DNA of 10,838 nt from Candidatus Nanopelagicales bacterium (GCA_018399515.1 JAGYOB010000378.1:1-10838), one strand, 5' to 3'; shown: positions 1 to 7,504, counted from the first letter of the stretch. Notes: a model not told the origin generated them from the sequence alone. Made by a program: numbers and translations.

Positions 1-1115
1 CGCAGCATCCGCAGATGGCGCAGGATGCGTTCGATCGGGCCCTCGTTCATCAAACCCATTCCGCCGAAGGCCTGCAAAGCGCGATCGGCGACCTCGTAGG
101 CCCACTCGGTGGTCGCGTATTTCGTGATCGAGGCGTCTCCCATGATCGCGAGCGGATCGCCCTGGGTGTCCACGCGCCACGCCAGGTGGTACACCAGCCA
201 ACGCATCGCTTCGATGTCGACCTTGCTCTTCGCGAGGGGAAACGACACACCCTGGAACTTCGCAAGCGGCTTGCCGAATGCGGTACGCGCCTGCACGTGT
301 TCGGTCGCGCTGCGCAACGCGAACTCCGCCAGGCCGAGAGACTGCGCACCGATGTAGGCGCGCCCGGCGTTGAGGAAACTCATCGCCTCGAGGAAACCCA
401 TCCCGACCTCGCCGACGACGTGATCGCCGGGGATGCGGGCGTCGTCGAAGAACAACTCGGCCGGATGAGAATCCGACAGGTTGAACTGCGTCTTGCCCAC
501 GCGGTACTGATCGCGGGGAACAACGAACGCGGTGATTCCTCCGGCGGCACGCTTGTCCGCATCGGTGACAGCGAACACGATGGCGAAGTCGGCATCGTCA
601 CCATTGGTGATGTAGTGCTTGTGGCCGTTGATTACCCAGTCGTCGCCATCGCGTACCGCGGAGGTCCGAATGGACTGTGCGTCACTGCCGGCCTCGGGCT
701 CGGTGAGCGCGAAGCACATCGTGCGCTCGGCTCTCGCGACAGGCAGCAGGTAGTCGCCCCACAGGTGGCGGGGCAGCTTCAACAGCAGGGTCGACGGGCC
801 GGCGGGGTTCGGGGGAGCGACAGCCACCATCGCCAAGCGCATCCCGCTGGCGGCGGCGTCCTCGACCAGCAAGGTCGTCCCCAGGACGCTCAATCCCTCG
901 CCCCCGGCCTCCTCGGGCAGGTAGGGGGCGTAGAACCCGGCTGCTGCACTGCGTCGGCGAATCTCGTCGACGACGGGTTTCACCGCAGCGTGGTCGACTG
1001 ATGCCTCCCAGAACGAACGCGCATATTCGTCCTCGACAGGGCGAACCTCGCGCTCGAGGAAATCGTTGAAGGCGGTCCGCAGTGCGGTGATCTCATCGGG
1101 AAGGGAGAAATCCAT
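1..1115 (-). CDS. Acyl-CoA dehydrogenase, 3' end beyond window
   Basis: FAD-dependent alpha,beta-desaturation of an acyl-CoA, the first step of beta-oxidation. The start is the ATG at 1115, giving MDFSLPDEI, a typical opening for this family; 371 codons are visible before the left edge. Seen: FAD/substrate-loop motif CFALTEPEAGSD at residues 134-145, YITNGDDADF at 168-177, ARTAFGKPLAKFQG at 276-289, and QAFGGMGLMNEGPIERILR near 348-366, which belongs to the C-terminal four-helix bundle and FAD/dimer contacts. The catalytic glutamate usually sits a few residues further on (in a YEG-type motif after the RMLR seen here), so it lies just outside the window and cannot be checked. The gene follows the rhodanese by 12 bases on the same strand with no strong ribosome site, which suggests cotranscription and translational coupling. 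The acyl chain specificity cannot be read from the sequence. Confidence 0.93.
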   Translation of the reverse strand, partial: MDFSLPDEITALRTAFNDFLEREVRPVEDEYARSFWEASVDHAAVKPVVDEIRRRSAAAGFYAPYLPEEAGGEGLSVLGTTLLVEDAAASGMRLAMVAVAPPNPAGPSTLLLKLPRHLWGDYLLPVARAERTMCFALTEPEAGSDAQSIRTSAVRDGDDWVINGHKHYITNGDDADFAIVFAVTDADKRAAGGITAFVVPRDQYRVGKTQFNLSDSHPAELFFDDARIPGDHVVGEVGMGFLEAMSFLNAGRAYIGAQSLGLAEFALRSATEHVQARTAFGKPLAKFQGVSFPLAKSKVDIEAMRWLVYHLAWRVDTQGDPLAIMGDASITKYATTEWAYEVADRALQAFGGMGLMNEGPIERILRHLRML

Positions 1116-1127
1116 TCCCGCATGATC

Positions 1128-1448
1128 TCAGCGAGTGGGTACTCCCGCCTCCAGGGGCAGGCCGTTCATGCGCCACATGCCGGTACCGCCCTCGACATTC
1201 GTCGCGGCGAGGCCGTGGCGGTCAAGGAATGCGCATACCTGCCACGACCGGGCGCCGCTTTCGCACACGATGTGCAGATCGGCGCCGGTGGGCAGTTCGG
1301 ACAGTCGGACCGGGATGGTCGCCATGGGGATGTTGATCGCCCCGGGCACGTGTCCGGAGTCGAACTCATAGGGCTCGCGCACATCGATGACCGTGGCCCG
1401 GCCAGAATCGATGGCGGACTTCAGCTCGGCGACGGTGGCGGTCTGCAT
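1128..1448 (-). CDS. Single-domain rhodanese (sulfurtransferase)
   Basis: Predicted cytoplasmic sulfurtransferase of 106 residues carrying sulfur as a cysteine persulfide. Seen: VIDVREPYEF at residues 20-29, SGHVPGAINIP at 31-41, and the active-site loop CESGARS at 62-68 with Cys62 as the expected persulfide-forming residue; a second cysteine (Cys72) follows ten residues later. The length fits a stand-alone single-domain rhodanese. The ATG at 1448 is chosen because AGGAGG (1463-1458) lies 9 bases upstream. An in-frame extension to 1517 would run through the palindrome at 1489-1512 and is unlikely to be translated. The gene lies 75 bases behind the MFS permease and 12 bases before the acyl-CoA dehydrogenase. 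The palindrome resembles CsoR/CstR-family operators, so induction by persulfide or sulfide stress (or by a metal such as copper) is inferred. Confidence 0.93.
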   Translation of the reverse strand: MQTATVAELKSAIDSGRATVIDVREPYEFDSGHVPGAINIPMATIPVRLSELPTGADLHIVCESGARSWQVCAFLDRHGLAATNVEGGTGMWRMNGLPLEAGVPTR

Positions 1449-1457
1449 GACGGGGAA

Positions 1458-1463
1458 CCTCCT
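1458..1463 (-). promoter_or_regulatory. Strong Shine-Dalgarno of the rhodanese gene
   Basis: Read on the minus strand, a perfect AGGAGG ends 9 bases before the ATG at 1448. It decides the start of the rhodanese and contrasts with the leaderless-looking starts elsewhere in the window. Confidence 0.85.
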
Positions 1464-1488
1464 GGAAACGGGTGCGGGAACGGTTCCA

Positions 1489-1512
1489 GCATATACCCCT
1501 AGGGGTATATGC
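1489..1512. promoter_or_regulatory. 24-base perfect palindrome, CsoR/CstR-type operator
   Basis: The segment is a perfect dyad without spacer; its core is ATACCCCTAGGGGTAT, flanked by matching AT and GC pairs. C/G tracts flanked by TA are the known form of operators bound by CsoR/RcnR-family (DUF156) repressors, which include copper sensors and the persulfide sensor CstR. On the minus strand TATGCT (1493-1488) could be the -10 box of the rhodanese gene, so the palindrome would fill the -35/-10 spacer and overlap the -10, a suitable place for repression. No convincing -35 is visible. The cognate regulator is not in the window. Placement upstream of a rhodanese favours the sulfur-sensing branch, but that is inference. 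Confidence 0.75.
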
Positions 1513-1523
1513 GCCACGTGGCC

Positions 1524-2951
1524 CTAGGCGCGGGTCCGCTCCAGCGTCCCCATCTGCTCCAGGCTCACGCCCTTTGTCTCGCGCAGGAACTTCGCCACGA
1601 AGGGAATCGACAGTAGGGCGAAGCCGGTGAAGATCCCGTAGGCCAACCCGAGGCTGATCGACGACAGGGGTGGGAAGGCCGTTGACACGAGGAAGTTCGC
1701 CACCCATTGGGCGGCGGCAGCCAGTGCCAGTGCTGCGGCTCGGATGCGGTTGGGGAACATCTCGCCGAGGAGCACCCACACGACCGGGCCCCACGTTGCA
1801 GCGAAGAACGCGACGTAGAGGTTGAAGGCCAGCAGCGCCACGATGTCGACACCGTCGCCGAGGACCGGTTGGCCGTCGGCGTTGACCGGTGCGGTACCGA
1901 AGACCCAGGTGAGGATCGCGAGCATGATGACCATGCCGGTCGAGCCGACGAGTAGCAGCGGCTTGCGACCGACCCGATCGACCAGGGCGATGGCAACGAG
2001 GGTGAAGGCGATGTTCACGACGGTGGTGATGAGCGATGTTTCGAAAGCCTGACTCTCGGAGAATCCAACGGCTTCCCAGATGGTGTTGGAGTAGTAGAAC
2101 ACCGCGTTGATGCCGACGAACTGCTGGAAGGCACTCAATCCGATGCCGATCCACACGATGGGCATCAGGCCGAAGGCTCTGCCGCGCAGATCGGAAAGGC
2201 GCGGCTTGTGGTCGCCCTTCAGCGACTCGGCGATCTGATGGACCAGGGGCGCGACGTCGTTGCGGTAGATCGTCTGCAGGACCTCGGCCGCCTTGGTCTC
2301 CTCGCCGATGGACACCAGGTAGCGCGGTGATTCGGGGATGCGCAGCACGAGCAATCCGTAGATCACCGCGGGGATGATCATGGACAGGAACATCCACTGC
2401 CAGGCTGCGATTCCGAACAACCAGTCATTGGTCGACTCGCCCCCGGCGGCTCCGAGGATGAGCCAGTTGATCAGTCCGGTGGCGAAGATCCCGACGACGA
2501 TCGCCAATTGCTGCATCGATCCCATGCGCCCGCGCATTTTGGCCGGCGCGATCTCGGCGATGTACATCGGCGCCATCACGCTCGCAACTCCGATGCCTGC
2601 ACCACCGATGAATCGCCACACCGTCAGATCGGTGGGGCCGAAGGGGAACGCCTGGCCGATCGCGGAGGCGAGGAACAGCGCCGCGGCGATGAGCATCACC
2701 CGGCGGCGTCCGAAGCGCTCGGCCAGCGAACCGGAGAACCAGGCGCCCACGGCCGAACCGATCAAGGCGATGGAGACGACGAAGCCGAGTTCGAGTGGGC
2801 TCAACCCGAATGTCGTCTGGATCGCGGAGGCTGCACCGTTGATCACAGCCGAGTCGTAGCCGAACAGGAAGCCGCCGAGGGCCGCTGTTCCGGCGAGCCC
2901 GACGACCCTCCCGACGCGGTAGTCGTCGTCGGTGCCGACCGCAACGGTCAC
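1524..2951 (-). CDS. MFS sugar porter family permease
   Basis: Twelve-helix secondary transporter of the sugar porter family (the XylE/GlcP/GalP group), probably a proton-coupled sugar importer in the cytoplasmic membrane. Seen in 475 residues: GGFLFGYDSAVINGA at 26-40 in helix 1, ERFGRRR at 78-84 in the loop between helices 2 and 3, PESPRYL at 206-212 after helix 6, QQFVGINAVFYYS at 276-288 in helix 7 (the QQ and N of this motif bind sugar in XylE), DRVGRKP at 325-331, and ETKG at 458-461 at the C-terminus. The length is normal. The start is GTG at 2951 with AGGAGG at 2961-2956, only 4 bases away; no better start is near. The substrate cannot be assigned: glucose, xylose or myo-inositol are all possible. 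It is divergent from the thioesterase-like gene; its own promoter is not clear. Confidence 0.94.
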   Translation of the reverse strand: MTVAVGTDDDYRVGRVVGLAGTAALGGFLFGYDSAVINGAASAIQTTFGLSPLELGFVVSIALIGSAVGAWFSGSLAERFGRRRVMLIAAALFLASAIGQAFPFGPTDLTVWRFIGGAGIGVASVMAPMYIAEIAPAKMRGRMGSMQQLAIVVGIFATGLINWLILGAAGGESTNDWLFGIAAWQWMFLSMIIPAVIYGLLVLRIPESPRYLVSIGEETKAAEVLQTIYRNDVAPLVHQIAESLKGDHKPRLSDLRGRAFGLMPIVWIGIGLSAFQQFVGINAVFYYSNTIWEAVGFSESQAFETSLITTVVNIAFTLVAIALVDRVGRKPLLLVGSTGMVIMLAILTWVFGTAPVNADGQPVLGDGVDIVALLAFNLYVAFFAATWGPVVWVLLGEMFPNRIRAAALALAAAAQWVANFLVSTAFPPLSSISLGLAYGIFTGFALLSIPFVAKFLRETKGVSLEQMGTLERTRA

Positions 2952-2993
2952 GGTTCCTCCTCAACGTGGCCAAGAACGCAGTTCGCCCCTGGT

Positions 2994-3022
2994 GTGACGT
3001 AGTGTGCCGCCTCGCCTAGCCT
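2994..3022 (+). promoter_or_regulatory. Leaderless promoter of the thioesterase-like gene
   Basis: A -10 box TAGCCT lies at 3017-3022, 6 bases before the ATG at 3029, so transcription should start at or very near the start codon. GTGACG at 2994-2999 matches four of six bases of the -35 consensus with a 17-base spacer. No Shine-Dalgarno sequence is visible before the ATG, which supports a leaderless mRNA. Prediction only. Confidence 0.6.
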
Positions 3023-3028
3023 GCCGTC

Positions 3029-3841
3029 ATGGTTTCGCTGACGAACCCTCCCCCGCGGTACGCCCTCGCCGATGCGGCTGACCCCGCCAATGGTCGATGG
3101 GAGGTGCCCGATGGTTGGCAGCAGGGAAGGGGAGCATGGGGTGGCTTGGTGGTCGCCGCGATCGTGCGGGCAGCCAGCCAGGCCGAAGCCAGCGCCGGAT
3201 TCCCGCAACGACCGGTGCGCAGCGTGTCGGCCCAGATCGTCGCCCCCGTCCTGGCCGGCGAGGCGCAGGTCATGGTCGATGAAGTACGTCGAGGTTCGTC
3301 GACGGCGACGTGGACGGTGACCATCGCCAGCGAGAACATCGGTGCGGTGCACGCGACCGTGGTGTTCGGAGACGACCGCACCGGCGCAGACATCGCGCAT
3401 GAACCGCCCCGTGCACTCCAGACACTGCCGTGGGCTGACGTCGAGGCCGTCGACATCGGCCCGCCCCTCGGCCCGCCGTTCCTGCAGCACCTGCGGATGC
3501 GTCCGATCAGCGGATTGCCCTACAGCGGCTCACCTGATGACATCGTCATGTGGTTGTCCTACCCGGAGGGTGCCTGGGATGCGGCAGCGATGCTCGCCCT
3601 CGTGGATGGTCCGTGGCCGGTACCCCTGGTGCGGATTTCGCAGGGGCGGCCGATGGCCACCCTGTCGTTCATGGCGACAGCCTTGATCGATCCGGCAGAT
3701 CTTGACCCGACGCTGCCGCTGCTGTTTCGATCCGAACTCCTCGGCATCCATGCCGGATACGCGACTGAACGTCGCCAGTTGTGGACCCCGGATGGTCGAC
3801 TCGCGGTGGAGAACCTGCAATTGATCACGATTATCAAATGA
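3029..3841 (+). CDS. Thioesterase-like double-hotdog protein
   Basis: Probable acyl-CoA thioesterase-like protein of 270 residues, the size of a TesB-type double hotdog (PF13622-like). Seen: GRGAWGGLVVAAIVRA at 33-48, which matches the first hotdog helix (FGG/WGG pattern); AAMLALVDGPWPVPL at 186-200, the matching second-half helix with Asp193; and a C-terminal strand region at 243-268 containing WTPDGRLAVENLQLITI. That end resembles the closing signature of TesB-like proteins, where Asp, Thr and Gln act together; Asp193, a Thr/Ser near 211-213 and Gln264 are the candidates here. The start at ATG 3029 is supported by the promoter spacing. It is followed after 16 bases by the membrane hydrolase, so the two are likely cotranscribed. 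The substrate is unknown; cleavage of acyl-CoA to free acid and CoA is the family expectation. Confidence 0.85.
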   Translation: MVSLTNPPPRYALADAADPANGRWEVPDGWQQGRGAWGGLVVAAIVRAASQAEASAGFPQRPVRSVSAQIVAPVLAGEAQVMVDEVRRGSSTATWTVTIASENIGAVHATVVFGDDRTGADIAHEPPRALQTLPWADVEAVDIGPPLGPPFLQHLRMRPISGLPYSGSPDDIVMWLSYPEGAWDAAAMLALVDGPWPVPLVRISQGRPMATLSFMATALIDPADLDPTLPLLFRSELLGIHAGYATERRQLWTPDGRLAVENLQLITIIK

Positions 3842-3857
3842 CAGGCGCAGCCAGCAC

Positions 3858-5852
3858 ATGAAGAACTCAGCAGTGCTTCGGCGGGCGATCGGGTTGCTCG
3901 GACCCGACCGCAGCGTCACCGAGCGCGTCGGCATGTTCGCCGCTGCCGCCGTGGTCGGGCCGACTTTCGAACCGGGGCTGCAGCCCCGCCGCACCGTCCA
4001 CCAGGCGATCGCCACGGGTCTGCTATCGACCGGCGCGCTTCTCGGCGTCACCCTCGCACAGAGCATGATCGAGGCGGCCGGGCGTGCGATCACACGGCAG
4101 AGGAGCGTTTCGGCAGAGTCGACCTCGGGGGTGGCTACCCGAGTGGGTTTCCAGATCACGGTCAATTCAGCCGCCGCGTTGGCCGGCGTTCTCGTCGCGC
4201 GCAGCCTGCCACCACATGAGGACGAATCTCTCCGCCGAGGACTCGTGCGAACCGTCGCCGATCGCACAGGTCGCGTCGCGCAGATCACCTCCGTGGCGAC
4301 TGCTCTCGTTGGCACCGGGCAGTACATCGAACGCCGCTGGCCGCGGGCCACCTGGTTGAACCGCGTGCCCGTTGCCATCCCGATGGGCACCATCATCGCC
4401 GCAGTGCACATCAGCCGGGTGCGTCGACGGATGCGTTCGCAGAACAACACGTCCCTCGATGGCGTTTCCGCACTGCCTTCGCTGGGTCTGGCCGTCATCG
4501 TCGGAGCGAGCGTGTGGTTGCTGCGCCTGGCTGAGCGAACCCTGGCCCTGGGCGTCACCCATGCCGTGCGGCGCGTTGCTCCGGGGTTGACTCCGGTGGC
4601 GTGGCCGATCGGGCACCTGGTGTCACTAGCGGGGTTCGCGGTGGTCGTCGGGGTCGGCTACCAGTACGCGATCCGACAGGTGGAGCAGGGCGGATCAGCG
4701 ATCGAGCCGGCCTACCAGGATGCACCGACGTCAGCGTTCGTCTCGGGCAGCCCGACGAGTTCGGTGACCTTCGCCTCACTGTCTCGAGAAGGCCGCCGGT
4801 TCGCGAATATGGTGCTCGACCGAGGTGAGATCGACGATGTGATGGGCCAGCAGGCGCTCGCCGATCCGATCCGGGTGTTCATCGGGCTAGCGGCTGCGAC
4901 GACAGTCGCCGATCGAGTGCAGTCGGCCCTCGATGAACTCGTCCGCACCGGCGCCTTCGACCGGTCGGTGCTGTGCATCGCATCACCGACCGGGTCGGGC
5001 TACGTCAACTACGTGTTCTCCGAGGCACTGGAGTTCTTCACGCTGGGGGACTGCGCGACGGTCACGATGCAGTATTCGCTGCGCCCCTCGTCACTGTCCC
5101 TCGACAGGGCAGCTACCGGGATCGAGCAGAACACCGCACTGCTGCATGCCGTCACCGGATACGTCCGCGGTATGCCCGCTGAACGACGTCCACGCATCGT
5201 GCTGTTCGGGGAGAGCCTGGGTGCGCAGACGCTACTGGACACCTATCACCATCGAACCGTCACCGCCTTCGACCGCGATCACATTGATGCATCGCTGTTT
5301 CTGGGCACGCCGGCGGCGACGCGCTTCGCTCGCGCATGGCGGGTCGACCCCGGTCGTGTCGACCCGCAACGGGCGATGATCGAGGTCGATTCCTTCATCG
5401 AGTATCAAACGGAAGCTGCGCCGACAACGCGTCATGTTCTGCTGACGCATCACGATGATCCGATTCCGGTGTTCACGCCGCGGCTGCTCGTGCGGAAACC
5501 GGATTGGTTGGTCGATCCACCCGAATCCCGCCCACCGGGGGTGCCCCGATCGACACGTTGGCGTCCGGGGACGACCTTCATCCTCACCGGCGTCGATCTG
5601 CTGAATGCGATGGAGGTCGTCCCCGGGCGTTTCACCCGCCGCGGTCACGATTACCGCGCGGACATCCCCGACTTCGTGCGCGCACTCTTCGCCCCGCAGG
5701 CCAGAGACGATCAGTTCGCTGCGGTGTGCCAACGTCTGCGGGAACGGGAGATGCGTTGGGCGCGCCAGCGTGTTGTGGCCGAACAGCTCGCGCGAGCACG
5801 GGAAGCCATCGAACGGGAATTGCAGACATGGGCGGTGACAAGTGGACGGTGA
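3858..5852 (+). CDS. Membrane-anchored alpha/beta-hydrolase (PF10081-type)
   Basis: Large protein of 664 residues in two parts. The N-terminal 270 or so residues hold several hydrophobic stretches (about 51-70, 99-116, 171-186, 207-224 and 250-270), taken as membrane segments. The C-terminal part, from about 300, matches the actinobacterial alpha/beta-hydrolase family with a separate N-terminal membrane domain (PF15420 plus PF10081): IRVFIGLAAATTVADRV at 338-354, RTGAFDRSVLC at 363-373, GDCATVTMQYSLRPSSLSLDR at 397-417, and the nucleophile elbow GESLGAQ at 451-457 with Ser453. The segment HHDDPIPVF at 531-539 and GHDYR at 596-600 are candidates for the acid and the catalytic histidine (His597). 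The basic coiled C-terminus (625-660) is unexplained. Family members are poorly characterised; an ester or lipid hydrolase at the membrane is inferred. It sits between a thioesterase-like gene and a racemase gene on one strand. Confidence 0.9.
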   Translation: MKNSAVLRRAIGLLGPDRSVTERVGMFAAAAVVGPTFEPGLQPRRTVHQAIATGLLSTGALLGVTLAQSMIEAAGRAITRQRSVSAESTSGVATRVGFQITVNSAAALAGVLVARSLPPHEDESLRRGLVRTVADRTGRVAQITSVATALVGTGQYIERRWPRATWLNRVPVAIPMGTIIAAVHISRVRRRMRSQNNTSLDGVSALPSLGLAVIVGASVWLLRLAERTLALGVTHAVRRVAPGLTPVAWPIGHLVSLAGFAVVVGVGYQYAIRQVEQGGSAIEPAYQDAPTSAFVSGSPTSSVTFASLSREGRRFANMVLDRGEIDDVMGQQALADPIRVFIGLAAATTVADRVQSALDELVRTGAFDRSVLCIASPTGSGYVNYVFSEALEFFTLGDCATVTMQYSLRPSSLSLDRAATGIEQNTALLHAVTGYVRGMPAERRPRIVLFGESLGAQTLLDTYHHRTVTAFDRDHIDASLFLGTPAATRFARAWRVDPGRVDPQRAMIEVDSFIEYQTEAAPTTRHVLLTHHDDPIPVFTPRLLVRKPDWLVDPPESRPPGVPRSTRWRPGTTFILTGVDLLNAMEVVPGRFTRRGHDYRADIPDFVRALFAPQARDDQFAAVCQRLREREMRWARQRVVAEQLARAREAIERELQTWAVTSGR

Positions 5853-5859
5853 TCACAGC

Positions 5860-6963
5860 ATGAGCGGGCCTCTCACAGGATTGCGCTTCGTGGAGATCGC
5901 CGGCATCGGGCCGGCACCGCTGGTGTGCATGGTGCTCGCCGACTTAGGAGCGACGGGGATCCGCATCGATTCCCCGCGCCCGGGTCTGACCATGGGGGAT
6001 CCAGCCCGAGACATCACGCGTCGCGGTCGCCCGTCGATCACGCTCGATCTGCGATCGGATGACGACCGCGAGCAGGTGCTGCGACTCATCAGGTCGGCGC
6101 ATGTGCTCGTCGAAGGCATGCGACCGGGAGCGATGGAAAGACTGAGACTCGGGCCGCTCGAGTGCCATGACGTCAACCCGGCACTGGTGTACGCCCGAAT
6201 GACCGGATGGGGGCAGGAGGGGCCGTATGCGCGCGTTGCCGGACACGACCTGACGTATCTGGCCGCTGCTGGTGTGCTGGCCCATATCGGGCGTCGCGAG
6301 GCTGCGCCGACTCCGCCGTTGAACCTCATCGCCGACTACGGCGGTGGTGCGATGTTCTGCCTCGTCGGATTGCTCGCAGCCCTGTGGGAATCACAGCGTT
6401 CAGGATCAGGCCAGGTCGTCGATGCGGCGATGATCGATGGCGCCGCGCTGCTGATGAGCCTGTTCCACTCGATGCGCAATCAGGGAATGTGGTCAGCAGA
6501 ACGCGGGGTGAACATCCTTGATTCGGGAGCACCGTTCTATGACGTGTATCGCACTGGCGATGGCGGATGGCTGGCCCTGGCCTGCCTCGAGCCGCAGTTC
6601 TACACCGAATGGTTGGCGATCAGCGGGCTCGCGGATGCGGAGTTGCCCGAGCAGTACGACATCGCCGGGTGGCCGAGGATCCGCGAGGAGTTCGCGCGGG
6701 TGATCGCGGAGCGGACGGCAGATGAATGGGCGGGCTTGGTGCACGGAACCGATGCCTGCGCCGAGGTCGTGCTGACGATGGATCAAGCGGTCGATCACCC
6801 CCAGTTGGCGTCCCGCTCGACGATCATCGGTGTCGAGGGACGCGACGGTGATGTTCAGGCCGCGCCCGCCCCCCGGTTCTCCCGCACCCCCGGACGCATT
6901 CGCTCCGAGGCGGAGGTCACCGAAGTCCTCGCCGAGTGGGGATTGGCACCGGACGGGCGCTGA
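5860..6963 (+). CDS. Alpha-methylacyl-CoA racemase (CoA-transferase family III)
   Basis: Enzyme of the AMACR/Mcr branch of the class III CoA-transferase fold, 367 residues. AMACR interconverts (2R)- and (2S)-2-methylacyl-CoA so that methyl-branched chains can enter beta-oxidation. Seen: GLRFVEIAGIGPAP at 7-20; GHDLTYLA at 128-135 with His129; NLIADYGGGAMF at 155-166 with Asp159; and LEPQFY at 243-248 with Glu244. These align with the His126/Asp156/Glu241 catalytic set known from M. tuberculosis Mcr at a constant offset of three, so racemase is favoured over a true CoA transferase. The ATG at 5860 is chosen: it gives the family-like N-terminus, lies 7 bases after the preceding stop, and has GGTGA just upstream. 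A GTG at 5842 is in frame and would overlap the hydrolase gene by 11 bases. The gene converges with the phosphatase gene 19 bases beyond its stop. Confidence 0.93.
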   Translation: MSGPLTGLRFVEIAGIGPAPLVCMVLADLGATGIRIDSPRPGLTMGDPARDITRRGRPSITLDLRSDDDREQVLRLIRSAHVLVEGMRPGAMERLRLGPLECHDVNPALVYARMTGWGQEGPYARVAGHDLTYLAAAGVLAHIGRREAAPTPPLNLIADYGGGAMFCLVGLLAALWESQRSGSGQVVDAAMIDGAALLMSLFHSMRNQGMWSAERGVNILDSGAPFYDVYRTGDGGWLALACLEPQFYTEWLAISGLADAELPEQYDIAGWPRIREEFARVIAERTADEWAGLVHGTDACAEVVLTMDQAVDHPQLASRSTIIGVEGRDGDVQAAPAPRFSRTPGRIRSEAEVTEVLAEWGLAPDGR

Positions 6964-6982
6964 GCAAGGCGAATCGCAATCG

Positions 6983-7495
6983 TCAACGCACCCAGGCGTC
7001 GAGGCGGGGAATGAGTGATTCCATGTCGTCGGCGATGCTGCGGGCACAGTCGGTGAACACCTCGATATCGCCACCTGCGGGATCCTCGGTCACCATCCAC
7101 GGCTCCAGTGATTCATCGGCGAGGTCGGCGGGTAGGTGCCACGGATCGACGTCGTGGGCGATGAGTCGGCGCAGGGTCGCGGTCCGGTCGGCGGCCTGCG
7201 GATGGCGGCGGCGGATATAGCGCACGTGGTCGAGTTCGAATCCGATGACAAGGTCGGCCTTCTCCAGGTGGGCGCCGGTGAGAGTGGTGCTGCGGTGCCC
7301 GGGTGCGCTCACCCCCACCGACTCCAATGCGGCCAGCGTGCGCACACTCGAAGGCAGCCCGGGAATCGCGAAGGTGCCCGCTGAATCGATCGACCAGCCT
7401 GGATGGGCCCGGCGCAAGAGCGCTGCGCCGATCACCGAGCGCGTCGCATTACCGGTGCACACAAAGAGCACCCGGGGCGCTGGGTTGTCATTCAC
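6983..7495 (-). CDS. Low-molecular-weight protein tyrosine phosphatase
   Basis: Cytoplasmic phosphatase of the LMW-PTP/arsenate reductase fold, 170 residues. Seen: the P-loop CTGNATRS at 13-20 (C-X5-R, Cys13 and Arg19) after a hydrophobic strand VLFV; SAGT at 38-41; ADLVIGFELDH at 80-90; and the acid loop EDPAGGDIEVF at 137-147 with Asp138 as expected general acid. The P-loop has Ala-Thr where most relatives have Ile/Leu-Cys, so its specificity may differ; arsenate reductase cannot be excluded but no ars genes are nearby. The start is GTG at 7495: it begins right before the first strand, and longer in-frame extensions to 7585 would overlap the divergent SDR gene. The promoter appears to overlap that of the SDR gene. 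Confidence 0.88.
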   Translation of the reverse strand: MNDNPAPRVLFVCTGNATRSVIGAALLRRAHPGWSIDSAGTFAIPGLPSSVRTLAALESVGVSAPGHRSTTLTGAHLEKADLVIGFELDHVRYIRRRHPQAADRTATLRRLIAHDVDPWHLPADLADESLEPWMVTEDPAGGDIEVFTDCARSIADDMESLIPRLDAWVR

Positions 7496-7504
7496 GGCGC
7501 TCGC

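Noticed and set aside
15..1001. Long plus-strand open frame opposite the acyl-CoA dehydrogenase
   Set aside because: Its translation has no family motif and is rich in Arg, Gly and His as expected for an antisense frame of a GC-rich gene; the minus strand carries clear dehydrogenase motifs throughout.
1477..1487. Short inverted repeat GGAAC-G-GTTCC in the rhodanese leader
   Set aside because: Five-base arms with a one-base loop cannot form an RNA hairpin, and arms this short are expected by chance; no independent support.
1449..1517. N-terminal extension of the rhodanese
   Set aside because: It would translate through the 24-base palindrome and bypass the perfect AGGAGG placed for the ATG at 1448.
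1366..2397. Open frame of 343 codons on the minus strand inside the MFS permease
   Set aside because: It overlaps the permease on the same strand in another frame, has Arg/Pro/His-rich composition, no transmembrane pattern, and no recognisable domain.
3530..4558. Open frame of 342 codons on the minus strand across the thioesterase/hydrolase junction
   Set aside because: It is antisense to two well supported genes and its Arg/Ser/Thr-rich product resembles no family.
5341..5365. GTCGACCC repeated, with GGGTCGACCC forming a small palindrome
   Set aside because: It encodes a repeated Arg-Val-Asp-Pro inside the hydrolase and is well explained as coding sequence.
6964..6982. Possible terminator between racemase and phosphatase
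   Set aside because: The 19 bases between these convergent genes contain no hairpin or T-tract that I can see.
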